A DNA stretch of 64,000 nt from Sepiola atlantica. Lineage: Eukaryota; Mollusca; Cephalopoda; Sepiida; Sepiolidae. A program made the position numbers and the translations under genes. A model generated the notes under the pieces. It saw only the letters and a program-made list of their open reading frames with translations. It was not told where the DNA came from and made no database searches. Each line of letters starts with the position of its first letter. Positions within the stretch are counted from its first letter, which is position 1. Below are positions 1 to 11,714 of the stretch, in pieces. The stretch is taken from the NCBI GenBank assembly GCA_963556195.1, contig OY744544.1, positions 47,886,484 through 47,950,483 on the forward strand, read 5' to 3'.

Positions 1-109
1 ATTCTGGTGTTGGCATTAGTTTCCCCGATGTTTCTTCTGCTTTGAAATCCTTCGGGTACTTACGGGAAGGACTACAAGAAGGTTGCTAACACCCCTAAGT
101 GAAAGTGGT

Positions 110-192
110 AATGTGGAACCGACTGGATTCGAACTTGGAACACCTAGGTCTTCAGTCCGTGTCGATATCCACTTAACTACCGTCACCTCCCA
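110..192 (-). repeat. tRNA-like SINE head (degenerate)
   Basis: Read on the minus strand, this has a pol III A-box-like string TAGTTAAGTGG and, about 40 nt later, a B-box-like string AGTTCGAATCC. This is the internal promoter layout of a tRNA or tRNA-derived SINE. The acceptor and T stems do not pair well, so a functional tRNA is unlikely. It lies just upstream of, and antisense to, a BEL/Pao relic. Confidence 0.35.
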
Positions 193-226
193 TCAAGACG
201 TTAAATCCTGTCTCTACAAGGTTATT

Positions 227-388
227 GGCAGGGGTAAGATCGATTATTATGCTTTACTGACTAGTGTCTCTGATATTCAGAGGGCAGTGAACAACCGACC
301 CCTCACTTATCAAGAGTCCTCTGAAAGGCAACTGACAATTATCACACCGAATATGTTTTTAAGACCTAACAAGAGCCCATGGCAGTAA
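227..388 (+). pseudogene. BEL/Pao-type retrotransposon integrase C-terminal fragment
   Basis: About 54 codons read as the region after the integrase catalytic core of BEL/Pao LTR retrotransposons. A helix (YYALLTSVSDIQRAVNNRPL) leads into the hallmark NNRPLTY, followed by ITPNMFLRP, matching the family's usual NSRPLTY...LTPxHFL. Nothing upstream shows the DDE core and nothing downstream continues the frame beyond the stop near 386. It is a short truncated relic with no LTR visible. The open frame running in from position 83 crosses the antisense SINE-like piece and is not part of the protein. I am fairly sure of the superfamily, not of the clade. Confidence 0.6.
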
Positions 389-1493
389 CTCTGCAGGGTT
401 CTTGAATGATTTGTATTCGGGACTTAACATTATAAACTAAGGTATAGTGAAGGCTTATGGGAGTAATAATATTGGTATACTGATTAAGACTGGTTTAGAT
501 GTAAGAGTAAGGATTGGGTCGGCAAGATTGAATCTGTTTGGGAGATATGGGAGGTTAGCATAATACCTAAGAAATGGTGGCGACTTATGAGAGTAATAAT
601 AATGTGAAATGGGGGTGTTACTCTCTTAATGACTGGAAAAATAATTATTAGGAAAGTTATTAATTAATGGTCTTGAGTAGTGGTATGGATATGAGCTGAT
701 TAAGGTATTTATTCCTATTTTTTAATTTAATTTATATTTATGAGGCGATAGTTGGGAGGATTTTCCGGAGTGGAAGTCGGTATTTAGTGGGGCAATTATG
801 GGGTTATGTATTAGGCAGGGAGTGTTGCTAGTCCAATTTATAAGTAGTGCTTTCTTCAGTGGCTGCATCATTTAAAGATTTCATCTCTGATATTCAAACA
901 GACTGTATTTGGATCAATGATGCCCCTTAATATATGGTATTTTTCTGCATCAAAGTTCTCTCGTATATTATTGACTCCTTCGTTAGCAGACATATTCAAA
1001 TTATGGTCGGTATAAATGGCGATAGAGTTAAGATTACAAACAGGTTTAGGCTGTTCTGTAAATCACACTGGTGTTCTCTTTTGTGGGCCTTCATTTCTTG
1101 TTTATGGACAAGGCGCGACTTGTAATTCTTAATATTAGTTCTTAACGTGTTATGATATAAAATCAGTTGTTTGTTTCACAACTCATCGAGATCACGGACA
1201 AGTCGATTCAGACACTATTATAAACTATGCAATCTGTCACTCTGATTTCTTTTTTAAGCAACACATCTTAGCTCAATTACATAATATAGAAATACGTAAC
1301 CAGTTTATGCATGTCTATGCAATGGTTCGATACCTTTTAACAATTCAGTTCAGCCGAGTATCTGATGTCATTTCTTGAACGATTAATGAACGATTAAAAA
1401 TACAAACGTATTAGATTGGTGCTTTTATCTTCACAATCTCAAAGAAAAGTAAAGCCATTAGATCTGTGTCGTATTTAGGGTTTCGCTGTAGGT
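389..1493. other. AT-rich sequence, no gene seen
   Basis: Only short open frames (for example 934-1125, 63 codons) without recognisable motifs or compositional bias. No clear repeat structure. Confidence 0.5.
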
Positions 1494-1703
1494 GATAATT
1501 GTTGATTTAATCGGCATATGTCTAATAATTGTTTATTTAATCGATCTATATCAGATAATTGTTCATGTAATCGATATATAGCTGACAATTGTTGATTTAA
1601 TCGGTATATGTCTAATAATTGTTTATTTAATCGATCTATATCTGATAATTGTTGATTTAATCGATCTTTATTTGATAATTGTTGATTTAATCGATCTTTA
1701 TTT
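1494..1703 (-). repeat. 30-bp minisatellite, 7 units
   Basis: Seven contiguous 30-bp units of the type GATAATTGTTGATTTAATCG plus ATCTATATCT, with point differences between units and a partial eighth unit. Because 30 is a multiple of 3, the minus strand stays open and reads as a decapeptide repeat (DIDRLNKQLL type) over 86 codons. That open frame is a by-product of the array. The same unit recurs at 6554-6673. Confidence 0.9.
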
Positions 1704-1739
1704 GATAAGATTATCCAACAATTTTTAATATTCAAAATA

Positions 1740-2119
1740 TTACTAGACTAAAAGTATATGATTTTTAGTAATTTGGATGCGCTGATTCCGAATCTGCAAG
1801 CTGTTTTTATTTATCTGGTCTCAATTTCTTGTAAATCGCGTCATATAATTTAACATTTTTTGTAAATTAATGTATTTTAGACTAATGCTATAGCATTAGT
1901 CTAAAACTAACTTAAATTGATTTATATAGTTTTAATTGAAACGTTTAATGATTGTTTAGAATATTTTTAAAATATATACGACTATATTTAGATTTGCAAA
2001 TAAAATATACTCTTTTGATTATTTATTTTTTTACGATTTCACATGATAAAATGTTTCAAAAATTGTAAAATTAACTTAAATTGCAAGAAAAAAGTATAAA
2101 CGAAAAAATCTAAACTTTT
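1740..2119. other. AT-rich sequence, no gene seen
   Basis: Homopolymer-rich AT sequence between the minisatellite and the C-terminal end of the broken gene at 2120-3346. A small perfect inverted repeat (actaatgctatagcattagt, 1880-1899) is the only structure I see. Confidence 0.5.
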
Positions 2120-3346
2120 AATGTGTGTTACCAGGCTTATTTCCTTGTAGACATAAAATAAAGTCTGTCAACATAGCTAAGCTCCACTTTACCTTGTAAC
2201 GAGCTTCCATTGCAACTATATCTTGCTGAAATCGTTCACCGTGTTCATCGCTTATATCTGATAAATTATCCGGAAAAGGAAAAATGGGATTGGAGAAAAT
2301 GGAGCTTAAGCGGCATGTTACATTCCAATTTTTGATACGATTTAATCAAATCAACCACTAAAACTTCATAATTCGCAGACTTATGCTTTCCCAAGAAACC
2401 ATTGCCTGTTCTCTTGATGCCTGCTCATTCTGCTGGTTTTAGTTCAGTCATAGTATCATCAAAAGCGTCGTGAAGCATTAGTTGTCTAATTAATGGACCG
2501 AACAATACACCTTCCTTTACTTGTGCATAACTTAATTTGGGAAAATTTCCTCTCATATACTTAAAAGCAGGTTTATCGTTGTTTAGAGCCATTACAAATT
2601 TCTTAATTTACCCTAATTTTATATGCAATGGATGGAGAATGATTCTTTTTTTCCACGAGTGGTTTTCGAATGACGTTGTAGGAGCCTGGCGTGATGTTTT
2701 TGGCTTCTCAGTCTGCACGTAATGTTTTTTTCTGGCTCAGCTATGCCAATTGCATAGGAAGAACATATATTTTGTGAAGCCCAATTTGAGTCCAGTCAAA
2801 CTTACAACCACTTTTAAATCACAACAGATTGGCCATTTATGCTCTTCGTACTTTATTTCTTCTTGAATAAATTTCAAGTTTTCGTAATTCTCTCTTAATT
2901 CCACCGAATGGGCAACTGGAATCGATGGTATGGTGTTATCATTATGCAGAAGTAAAATGTTTATATTGTAAAGTGATGCATCGATAAACAGTCTCAATTC
3001 TGTAGAGTCGTAGCTCAAATTCAAATTAATGAACAGTCCAAGAATGTTATTACAATATGACAAATTGTTTTCGAATAAAAATCTATGCACAAAGTCATCA
3101 GAACGCGATCTGAACTTGTTTACCCAAACATCTTTATGCAGCAAATTATTTTCTTTCTTGTAGCCGCGAATCTAACACTTTACTCTGATGTTTTGTTAAA
3201 TTGAGATCTCTCACGAGATCGTTTAGCTCGGTTCGGGCGAAGAGATTTGGTTCTGATTCTGAATCTTCCATCTCGTAAATTTCATAATGCGTAGATGAAG
3301 ATGCGCCTTCTCGTTTTGACTGTTGGGAATCAGAAAAATAAAACAA
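2120..3346 (-). pseudogene. Broken copy of an uncharacterised invertebrate protein family
   Basis: Pieces read on the minus strand line up in the order expected for a family of unknown function that I recall as repeated in many invertebrate genomes. In order: an N-terminal TELNDLVRDLNLTKHQSK (ends 3146); after a frameshift at about 3145, NLLHKDVWVN and TELRLFIDASLYNIN, IPVAHSVELRENYENL, EHKWPICCDLKVV, TKYMFFLCNW (3144-2737); then after a TGA, LHPLHIKLG, TMTELKPAE, FLGKHKSANYE; and after a further frameshift, FPDNLSDISDEHGERFQQDI ending near 2120. The C-terminal GERFQQDI block is a family hallmark. At least three stops and two frameshifts kill it. The family name and function are unknown to me; its copy number elsewhere suggests mobile-element ancestry, which is inference. 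Confidence 0.65.
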
Positions 3347-3841
3347 ATTTTGTATCCTTTAGTCTTGATGGAACAAGAATGTCTTTAGAATGTGACACAG
3401 GACGGATTGCTGATCTAAGATTTTGGTGTTCGACAGATTTATTATTTTCGTGATTCTAGTAAGAAGGCTAAGGAGTACTAAAAGTAAAGGGTAAAACTAG
3501 AATTTAATTAAAAGTGGGAAGTTATATATTTTTACTTTTTGTTTTAGTAAAACAGAAATAGAAATCTTCAGTGTGATTCTGCGGCTTCGTCCATGCCATC
3601 GAAATACCGAATTTGAGTCCTTTTCTAGAACCACCTGACCATTTCGTTAGAGCAAGAAAAAAAACGAACAACATGTAGTTGGTGCTCAATTCTTGTCTTA
3701 ATCTCCCACTTTAATTTCGAAATATAGGTTATAATTTTTTTTTAACGTAATTTGATATTTTTCGTTATAAGCCTTGGGTATTACTAATCCACAAAGGTAA
3801 CAAAAATTATCCAATTGTTTTTACAAGTTCCTCCATGCATT
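3347..3841. other. AT-rich sequence, no gene seen
   Basis: No open frame of note and no repeat; upstream flank of the broken gene. Confidence 0.45.
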
Positions 3842-4640
3842 TTAATCTATTAAAGTCATAAAGCAACTTGATGTAAGGAGTTGACAAAAACATAATATGA
3901 TTATCACAAAGACAGGAAATACCTTTAAAAGACTAAGGCTATAAGTAGGAGGAAAAGAGTCAACAAGAAGAGAGTTCAACAAGCCTGCAGTTCTTGGAAA
4001 TAAGCTACTGGAATAGGAAGCTGTATTACAGTGAGGTATCAAAACAGCGAATTGATGGAGACCACTAGACCAACGAGTAAAACGAGCTAGAACAAAGGAA
4101 GCAGGGAATTGGTCACATAATTCTAAAGAACACAAGCCATAGTAGTATTAATAGAAAAGACTAGCAACATCACGTCTGAAAGAGAGATGATGCAGAGAAG
4201 AAGAAAGGGTGTGGCTAATCAAATTACAGATTAATCACTTTATAAGAACCTTCAAATGAGACAAAGATTCACCAGACTTAATATGACAACAGTACTCCAT
4301 AAATGGTCTGATTGCATATTTGTAGATATAGAAAATAGCCTCAGGTGTGAGAAAGTGTTTGGAGCGATAGAAAGAACCGACTTTACGAGAAGCAGAAAGA
4401 GCAATGGATCGAATGTATGAACTCCAAGAAAGATTTGATGAGAAAGAAGGACCAAGAAGTTTCAGAGTCGATTTCTCTTCAAGAGCAGAACCATCCATGA
4501 GAATCTCAGGAAGAAAAAGGGACACGCCTACGATTGAAAGACACGAGCTGAATTTTAAAAGGATTAACAGAAAGAAGACTAACAGAACGATACTTACTTG
4601 TGTCAGACCGATCACCAGCATTTTTAGTGATTCTCTTTTT
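3842..4640 (-). pseudogene. LINE reverse transcriptase, C-terminal part
   Basis: Minus-strand reading gives the post-catalytic thumb/C-terminal region of a jockey- or CR1-like non-LTR reverse transcriptase. Visible blocks are STLKLLGPSFSSNLSWSSYI, ASRKVGSFYRSKHFLTPEAI, YKYAIRPFMEYCCHI (4621-4235), then HLSFRRDVASLF, YGLCSLEL and FPRTAGLLNSL (4200-3900). The last blocks are also present in the plus-strand LINE at 31.4 kb (SFFPRTAGL), so both belong to one family. A stop and at least one frameshift break it. The catalytic FADD box is not included, so it is 5'-truncated, as is usual for LINE insertions. Confidence 0.7.
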
Positions 4641-4760
4641 TGTTTGCTTTATTTATTTTTAGTACCCCCTATAATATAATCACATATATATAACAATAAT
4701 AAATACTACAAAAGGAACCAATAACAACACGCCAATTAAGCTTCACAGTAACTCTGTAAA

Positions 4761-4807
4761 TATCTATCTATCTATCAATCTATCTATCCCTATCTCCCTC
4801 TCTCTCC

Positions 4808-4856
<49 letters not shown>

Positions 4857-4860
4857 GAGG

Positions 4861-4908
<48 letters not shown>

Positions 4909-4917
4909 GAGGGGGGA
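4761..4917. repeat. Compound microsatellite (TCTA)n-(TC)n-(TA)n-(GA)n-(CAGA)n
   Basis: Several simple motifs follow each other without unique sequence: tatc/tcta, ct, ta, a long ga run, and cagaca repeats ending in a G run. Confidence 0.95.
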
Positions 4918-5825
4918 GTAGAAATAACAGACCACAACATCAGGGACCAAAAAGGAAAATAATATCAAGAAAACACATTTTAGAGAAAAAGGAGGCGAAA
5001 TATCTGTGTTGATTAGGCCAATAAAAGATTAAAAATTTTTAGCATTTTTTGAGTTTTTTGTTGGTTTGTGTAACAGGATATACGAATGTTCTCACTTGTA
5101 CAGGGTCTTCCCAAAAACTAACATTTTTGGGGGAGTAGGGAAAAAGTGATATTTCTTTACAATAAATTATATTGTGTTGAAGTTTACAATTGAAATATTA
5201 TGTTCACGAATATGCTGTCGACTGCCATTTTGAAGAGTTGGACATCGCTGACGCCGGTCACTGAAAAATAGTTTTATTTTAAATTTTTTTCTTTTCTTTT
5301 TTCTCTATGTAATAAAATATAGTGTTTCTGAGCAATATTTTACACTGAAAAAGTTATTTGTTTTTAAGAAGAAAAAGTCGTTTTGTAGTTCATTCCTACT
5401 TCAGTCACCTAAATTATTTGAAGTGGAATGAGTCAAGAGAAAGTTTTTTTGTTTTTTTTTATGCCATGTAATTCTGTGAAGTCCGTCATAATTGGACGGA
5501 CAAAGAATATGAAATAATAAAATTTGTTGTTTCCCAAATGGTGATGACAGGAAGGAAATATAATTATTTTCAACTTGTCATGACAGCAAGGAAATATATC
5601 ATATATTTTTTAAATGGTCAGTAGGCAAGGAAATATTTAAAAAATATTCAAGTATTTAACCTCACCTAACCCGACAGAAGAACAATAGAAAGTTCGTATG
5701 TACTTTTACTTTCTTTTGAAAAGTAAACATCGGAAGAAAATCAACGATAATAAGTAGGAGACAGGGTTGTAGTTCCATTTTACCCCCTTTTTTCAATCTT
5801 TTAATCACTTCATTATTATTTATTT
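4918..5825. other. AT-rich sequence, no gene seen
   Basis: Unique-looking AT-rich sequence with short homopolymers. The string aaggaaatat recurs loosely three times (5552-5640) with the variable text tgatgacaggaagg / tgacagcaagg / gtaggcaagg before it, suggesting a decayed short repeat. Confidence 0.4.
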
Positions 5826-6035
5826 TGAAAATTATAAGACGCTGGCGAAAAATTATCTTTTGTTTTTCTATCTTTTACTGACGTAATTTTTCGTTTTAAG
5901 AATTATAAGACGCTTGCGAGGTAAGTTATTATTCCCTCTAAGAATTATAAAGCGTTTGTGGGTAGTTAATTTGTTCCTATCTTTCAGTTACGTTATTATT
6001 TTTTAAAGAATTATAAATCGTCTGCGAGTAATTTT
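5826..6035. repeat. Degenerate ~70-bp tandem repeat, about 4 units
   Basis: The core agaattataagacgctTGCGAG recurs with drift four times (near 5830, 5898, 5939, 6007), separated by T-rich spacers that include ctatctttcagttacgttatt-like text. Units are strongly diverged. Confidence 0.6.
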
Positions 6036-6553
6036 TTTTTTCAATCAAATCGTCGGAAGAACTATATTTTCTTTGTGTTTAAAGGCAAACATTTTAAAAA
6101 TTAAAACACGACACCTTGTAATTTGAAATATTTTTTTTTCATCAAACGTGGTGAAGGATGACATAACTGTTTTTATTAAACAATTTGCATGTTATTTTTT
6201 TTGCTTTAAAGGTGAGATATATTTCTCTCTTATCTTTAAAAAGAAAAAAACTAGTTTTATGAGATTTTTAGAAGAGATTATTTTCTCTAATTTAAAAAGT
6301 TAAATAAAGTTTTCTGCTTTAAAATTTAAAAAAAAACATATATTAAAAATATATTAAGTATTTTTAAATGGTACGTATAAGTGTACAATTAACTAAATAT
6401 TATATAATTTTCAATGACTTTTAAATAGATTAAGAGATAGTCGGCAAAAATGAGTGTCATTTTCGTAATCTACGCAAAAATACCCTAGAAACGGGCCTCA
6501 GTAATGTGTTGGTTTTTGGACGGTGTAATTATTGATAAATTTTATTTTTACCT
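6036..6553. other. AT-rich sequence, no gene seen
   Basis: Poly-A and poly-T rich; no coding signal or repeat recognised. Confidence 0.4.
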
Positions 6554-6673
6554 GATAACTGTTGATTTAATCGATCTATATCTGATAATTGTTGATTTAA
6601 TGTATCTATATCTGATAACTGTTGATTTAAACGATTTTTATTTGATAATTGTTGATTTAATCGATCAATATCT
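6554..6673 (+). repeat. 30-bp minisatellite, 4 units
   Basis: Four units of the same 30-bp repeat found at 1494-1703, here with the same strand orientation. The open frame across it (6504-6755) is a translation of the array, not a gene. Confidence 0.9.
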
Positions 6674-7602
6674 GAACCTCAATGGCCGATCACCAAAATA
6701 TAAAAACATTTTGACCCTCCCTTCACTTAAAAATTCACCAAAATTCAGGAAATAAACTAATTTTAATGAAATTTGCAGTATTTATTAATTAACGATCACC
6801 TAATATAATAAAAGCTTTTTTTATTTTAAATCTTAGCGAAAATGTATTATTCTTTGAAAACAAAATACACCTTCACTAAAGTAATATTTTTATGTATTAA
6901 TAAAAAATGCATGAATTTTTATTTTTTTAATGAAAATAAAGCACTGTAGATGTTTAAAATGAAATAGAAATAAAAAACTTTCGTATATATTACGAAAAAT
7001 CACTATAACGCGAAGAAAAATCAATTTCTTGAATTGCCGATGTTATCATTGAATAAAGCATTGTTTAATCAATAGTTACACAAAAAAAATAATATAATTG
7101 CAACAACTATCTCATGTGATTTGAATGCTAAAAGTTTCTGGGAAAATATGAAATTATATTTCTTTTTCGCACATAAACGTGCCATAATCAGCGTAAGATT
7201 TTTTTTTGATGATCTTGAAAATAATCAACGCTAAGTGGCCAGGAAATGGCTGCTCATTTTACGTTAAATGTATAAAGGAAAGTGATCCCCCACTCTAAAA
7301 TCTTAAATATATATTTTTTTTAATTCCTTCTTTGCGGATATTTTTTAGGCTGTTTAAATGTATTTGCACATAAAATTAGAATTTGAACTTTTTTAGGGGG
7401 TAAACTGCGCCGGGTAAGATAGTAAAAAAAAATACCGAAAAAACAACTCTTTTTGCACGTACCTATTATAATAGGCAATAATAATCTTTAATAAGATTCG
7501 GGGAAGTTAAAAATAGACTGACACGTAGCTATAAGACATATTCCGACAACGTTCATAGAATCTTTAGTCTAGGTAAAAATAATTTAATATTATTTATTTA
7601 AA

Positions 7603-7606
<4 letters not shown>
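6674..7606. other. AT-rich sequence, no gene seen
   Basis: No open frame above background and no recognised element up to the (TA)n tract. Confidence 0.4.

Positions 7607-7671
<65 letters not shown>
7607..7671. repeat. (TA)n tract
   Basis: Uninterrupted TA dinucleotides, left flank of the MITE at 7672-8055. Confidence 0.95.
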
Positions 7672-7674
<3 letters not shown>

Positions 7675-8052
7675 GGTGGGCAAAAATGAGGGTCCTATTG
7701 TTAAAAATTCATAACTTTTTTATTTATTGATTTTTTTTTGATTTTTTTTTAGAATAAGTAAAGGACCCCTTCCGAAGCAAGCATGAGCCGTATTAGCCCT
7801 AAGGAACGTACCCTCATTTAGAAAACATTATTTTTGCTTAAAAAACTCAAAACAGTGTAAAAAACAATACTTTAGTTTTTGTAAGTTTTAAGAAGTGTTT
7901 TTCGGCTAAAATTTGTTTTGTTTATTTAAAAAAATCTCGGAAGGGTCAGTCTACACACACATAAAGTTTGGTGAGTTTAACTTTTATTTTGTGGAAGTTA
8001 TTCAAATTCAAGTTATTCAAATTTAAAGATAGGACCCTTATTTTGGCCCACC

Positions 8053-8055
<3 letters not shown>
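7672..8055. mobile_element. MITE with ~31-bp terminal inverted repeats and TA target duplication
   Basis: The 384-bp segment starts CAGGGTGGGCAAAAATGAGG and its reverse complement starts CAGGGTGGGCCAAAATAAGG; over 31 bp I count 27 matches. Both ends abut a TA, the target of Tc1/mariner-type transposition, and the surrounding sequence is (TA)n. No transposase frame is present inside, so it is a non-autonomous element. The family of the mobilising transposase is not determined; Tc1/mariner is inferred from the TA target only. Confidence 0.8.

Positions 8056-8109
<54 letters not shown>
8056..8109. repeat. (TA)n tract
   Basis: Continues the TA microsatellite on the right side of the MITE, as expected if the MITE landed inside a pre-existing tract. 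Confidence 0.95.
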
Positions 8110-8112
<3 letters not shown>

Positions 8113-8651
8113 ATAGTCATCCACATACAGACTGTTTCGCTATATCACAGCTCTGTAGTGCGGCTAGACCAGTTAGTACCTCAAGCTGGGATTGAAACTA
8201 AACCGTCGAGCTGACAGTCGACGCCTCTTCCTCTGCTCTTCAGTGCGGCTAGAAGTCATAGTATTCATAATAGTTACTCCTTAGTTCTCACTAAATATGA
8301 CGCATGTGACGATATCGTCCTCAATGTAGACAACGTCGGATAATCGTGCTAGTTATGCAGATGTATGTGTATACAAGTAGATATGTATGTATTGTAAGAA
8401 ATGGGCATAATGTAAACAGATATTCCGAAAAAATAAAGGAAACTGGCTTTCTAAGGCGATTCATCTGCTGTCATTTTCATGGAAGAATAAGAGAAAACGA
8501 AACAAACTAAAATCGAAAGACATTGAGTGATTTTGCATTTTTCAATTTTTGCTCTTACTATTCGTTTAATATTTCATGACAAACATCTTATTAGATGTTT
8601 CTAATGTCTTGTCGCTCACATAAAAAAGAGAGAGAAAACAAGCAGGCGAAC

Positions 8652-8655
<4 letters not shown>
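8110..8655. other. No gene; small local repeats
   Basis: Contains two copies of agtgcggctag (8156-8166 and 8242-8252) and a palindrome CGTCGA...TCGACG (8204-8223). No coding signal. Confidence 0.4.

Positions 8656-8681
<26 letters not shown>
8656..8681. repeat. (GA)n tract
   Basis: Thirteen GA units. Confidence 0.9.
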
Positions 8682-8689
<8 letters not shown>

Positions 8690-8822
8690 GAAAAAATAGT
8701 TATTCATGTTCACATATTTGTATAATAGCATGTTCATATCTATTTATATGTGCGTCTATAAATCGATCACAGTCTGTTATTTAGTTATTTATCGTTGTCT
8801 ATTGTCACCTCTCTTTCGATTT

Positions 8823-8835
<13 letters not shown>

Positions 8836-8917
<82 letters not shown>
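8836..8917. repeat. (TA)n tract
   Basis: About 41 TA units after a short TCTC run. Open frames on both strands through it are IYIY repeats. Confidence 0.95.
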
Positions 8918-8918
<1 letters not shown>

Positions 8919-9069
8919 GAAGCTTTTGTTATTGTTTCGTAACGTGACTGGCGATAGAAAAAATCGTACATATATTGGGCAGGACGTCTTAGCTTGGTAG
9001 TAAAGCACCATGCTGATGACAGCTCTTATCCAGAAACACGTGTTCATGGATTTCTTTTAAGTACGCAAA

Positions 9070-9074
<5 letters not shown>

Positions 9075-9164
<90 letters not shown>
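9075..9164. repeat. (TA)n(TG)n tract
   Basis: TA run passing directly into a TG run; left outer border of fold-back element A. Confidence 0.95.
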
Positions 9165-9167
<3 letters not shown>

Positions 9168-9198
9168 AAACATTTTCTTTGTCGTACAAAACTTTAAA

Positions 9199-9572
9199 AT
9201 GGCATTGAAGAGACAATATTTATTACTCATAGTGTATTAAGAAATTAAAAAGATGAAAGGGCAGCTGACCGGTTTCGTACCTCACTCAACAGAGCCAAAT
9301 ATCGAGGTATCTTATAAAGAAATCTATATTAAGTCCTTGAGACCTTCTCTTTGCAAGCAAATAGAAAATCTCCTCGGGCTTAATGTTTTTTCTATTTGAT
9401 TGAACTTTTTTTCTTTTTTTACCCCTTTTCCTTCGCTATAATTCTCATAGCATCTTTTTTATATTTGTTATACGATACCCCGATATTTGGGTACGAAACC
9501 GGTCAGCTGCCCTTTCATCTTTTTGATTTCTTAATTCATTATGAGTAATAAATATTGTTCCTTCAATGCCAT
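9199..9572. mobile_element. Fold-back element A (83-bp inverted repeat)
   Basis: Left arm 9199-9281 and right arm 9490-9572 are reverse complements at roughly 90% or better; a weaker pairing continues inward (caaatatcgaggtatcttat at 9296 against the mirror near 9488-9465). Both outer flanks are TA-rich microsatellite. Inside the right arm a stem TACCC...GGGTA (9476-9493) is followed by c and GAAACC (9495-9500), like the PLE-type ends elsewhere in the window. No coding sequence lies in the loop. Confidence 0.75.
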
Positions 9573-9639
9573 ATATATATATATATATTATAAAAATCCA
9601 TACAGTCCATCCAGGTCATACAAGTTGAGAAGCATAATC

Positions 9640-9717
<78 letters not shown>
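9640..9717. repeat. (TA)n tract
   Basis: About 39 TA units; left border of fold-back element B. Confidence 0.95.
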
Positions 9718-9722
<5 letters not shown>

Positions 9723-10146
9723 AATCCAGGTAGAGTAAAAATCCACAGCGTAGAAATCCAAAGGGAATCAAACCAGGCTTACAAAAGAGTGCTCAATAAA
9801 GATATAGAGCTGTATTGTGAATGTTTTTATTCGAACATGTACAAGGTCAGCTACACTGGCATGTCGATGTTATCGATCTACAGCTATCAAGAGCTGAGGT
9901 CTCATCAGGAAGAAAGTTTTGTTTTTTTCTGTTTGTTTTTTTTTTATCCGACCCGATTAAAAAATTGGTCACATGATTTTTATTTCTTCCTCTTCTTCTT
10001 CTTTGCTGGACTCCATTCTTCCTGGACTTTGGTGGGATCAAGAAAAAAAACTTTCTGCCTGATGAGACCTCAGCTCTCGATAGCTGTAGATCGATAACAT
10101 CGACATGCCAGTGTAGCAGACCTTGTACATGTTCGAATAAAAACAT

Positions 10147-10150
<4 letters not shown>
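9718..10150. mobile_element. Fold-back element B (about 110-bp inverted repeat)
   Basis: Arms 9817-9928 and 10042-10150 are reverse complements with few mismatches. The left arm continues outward to the (TA)n tract at 9717 through gtaatccaggtagagtaaaa, the same end seen in reverse at 24060-24155. The right arm is cut off by (TA)n at 10151. Read on the plus strand of the right arm, CTGATGA (10060-10066) is followed by a long stem-loop (gacctcagct...agctgtagatc) and GATAAC (10094-10099), a hammerhead-like layout with a degraded second core. The same sequence forms the outer ends of the giant palindrome at 19.6-24.1 kb. Confidence 0.75.
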
Positions 10151-10228
<78 letters not shown>

Positions 10229-10232
10229 GGGG
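10151..10232. repeat. (TA)n(TG)n tract with G run
   Basis: TA units followed by tgtgtgtg and a run of seven G. Confidence 0.95.
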
Positions 10233-10772
10233 GGTGTAATTAAGCAGCATTCTTTCCTTTATACACATTTGATTGAACAGGAGTGCTAGCTTCTGTTTAT
10301 TCATTTTCTGATCCATTTTTTCCAGTCGATGACTAACGTGCCACCTCACCTCCCCTCAGAGCTCAATTCACCAACACCACGTGAAAAATAACATCCCCAA
10401 AAACGATTTTCGGAGTATTTTAACTGGTAATACGTCCTCCATGCGGTTTCATATTGTAGTATTCGCCTCCCCGTAATGAAAGTGTTGTTCATGCGCATAA
10501 ATAAACCTAGCATCAACCATTCTCGGGGGTCGAAAGAATGTTGAAATGTTGCTGCAATGTTTAAAAGAACGTCCTCTTAGTGGATTCCTCAGTTTTATCT
10601 TGCTTACTCATTCATCCGCCTGAAGACGACCGATGTCGGTCGAAAACATTCGCCAAAAATATGGGGATTTCTTACACACCATGGATAACAACACCAAATC
10701 GGTCGTTCGACGACTGGAAAAAATCGATAAGAAAATGAATAGACAGAAGCTAGCACTTCTGTTCAATCAAAC
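10233..10772. mobile_element. Fold-back element C carrying a PLE-like 5' coding piece
   Basis: Arms 10267-10328 and 10711-10771 are reverse complements (gttcaatcaaa... / tttgattgaac...). The right side reads on the plus strand as ENIRQKYGDFLHTMDNNTKS followed by LEKIDKKMNRQKLALLFNQT, resembling ENVFSFGEFLFTLDQNIRSL at 24.9 kb; both probably derive from the N-terminal part of a PLE open frame. CTGAAGA (10620-10626), a 5-bp stem GACCG/CGGTC and GAAAAC (10642-10647) precede it. The (TA)n tract begins inside the codons after FNQT. Interior 10330-10618 shows no other coding signal. Confidence 0.6.

Positions 10773-11714
<942 letters not shown>

Noticed and set aside
110..192. A functional tRNA gene
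   Set aside because: A- and B-box-like strings are present but acceptor and T stems do not pair; more likely a SINE remnant.
1475..1735. 86-codon minus-strand frame with heptad-like DRLNQQL repeats that could be read as a coiled coil
   Set aside because: It is the translation of a 30-bp minisatellite; the same unit at 6.6 kb is open on the plus strand as well.
8706..9738. Open frames with long IYIYIY stretches (also at 10.0-10.9, 13.2, 16.2, 19.6, 32.4, 53.2 and 61.1 kb)
   Set aside because: They are translations of (TA)n tracts, open on both strands and in several frames.
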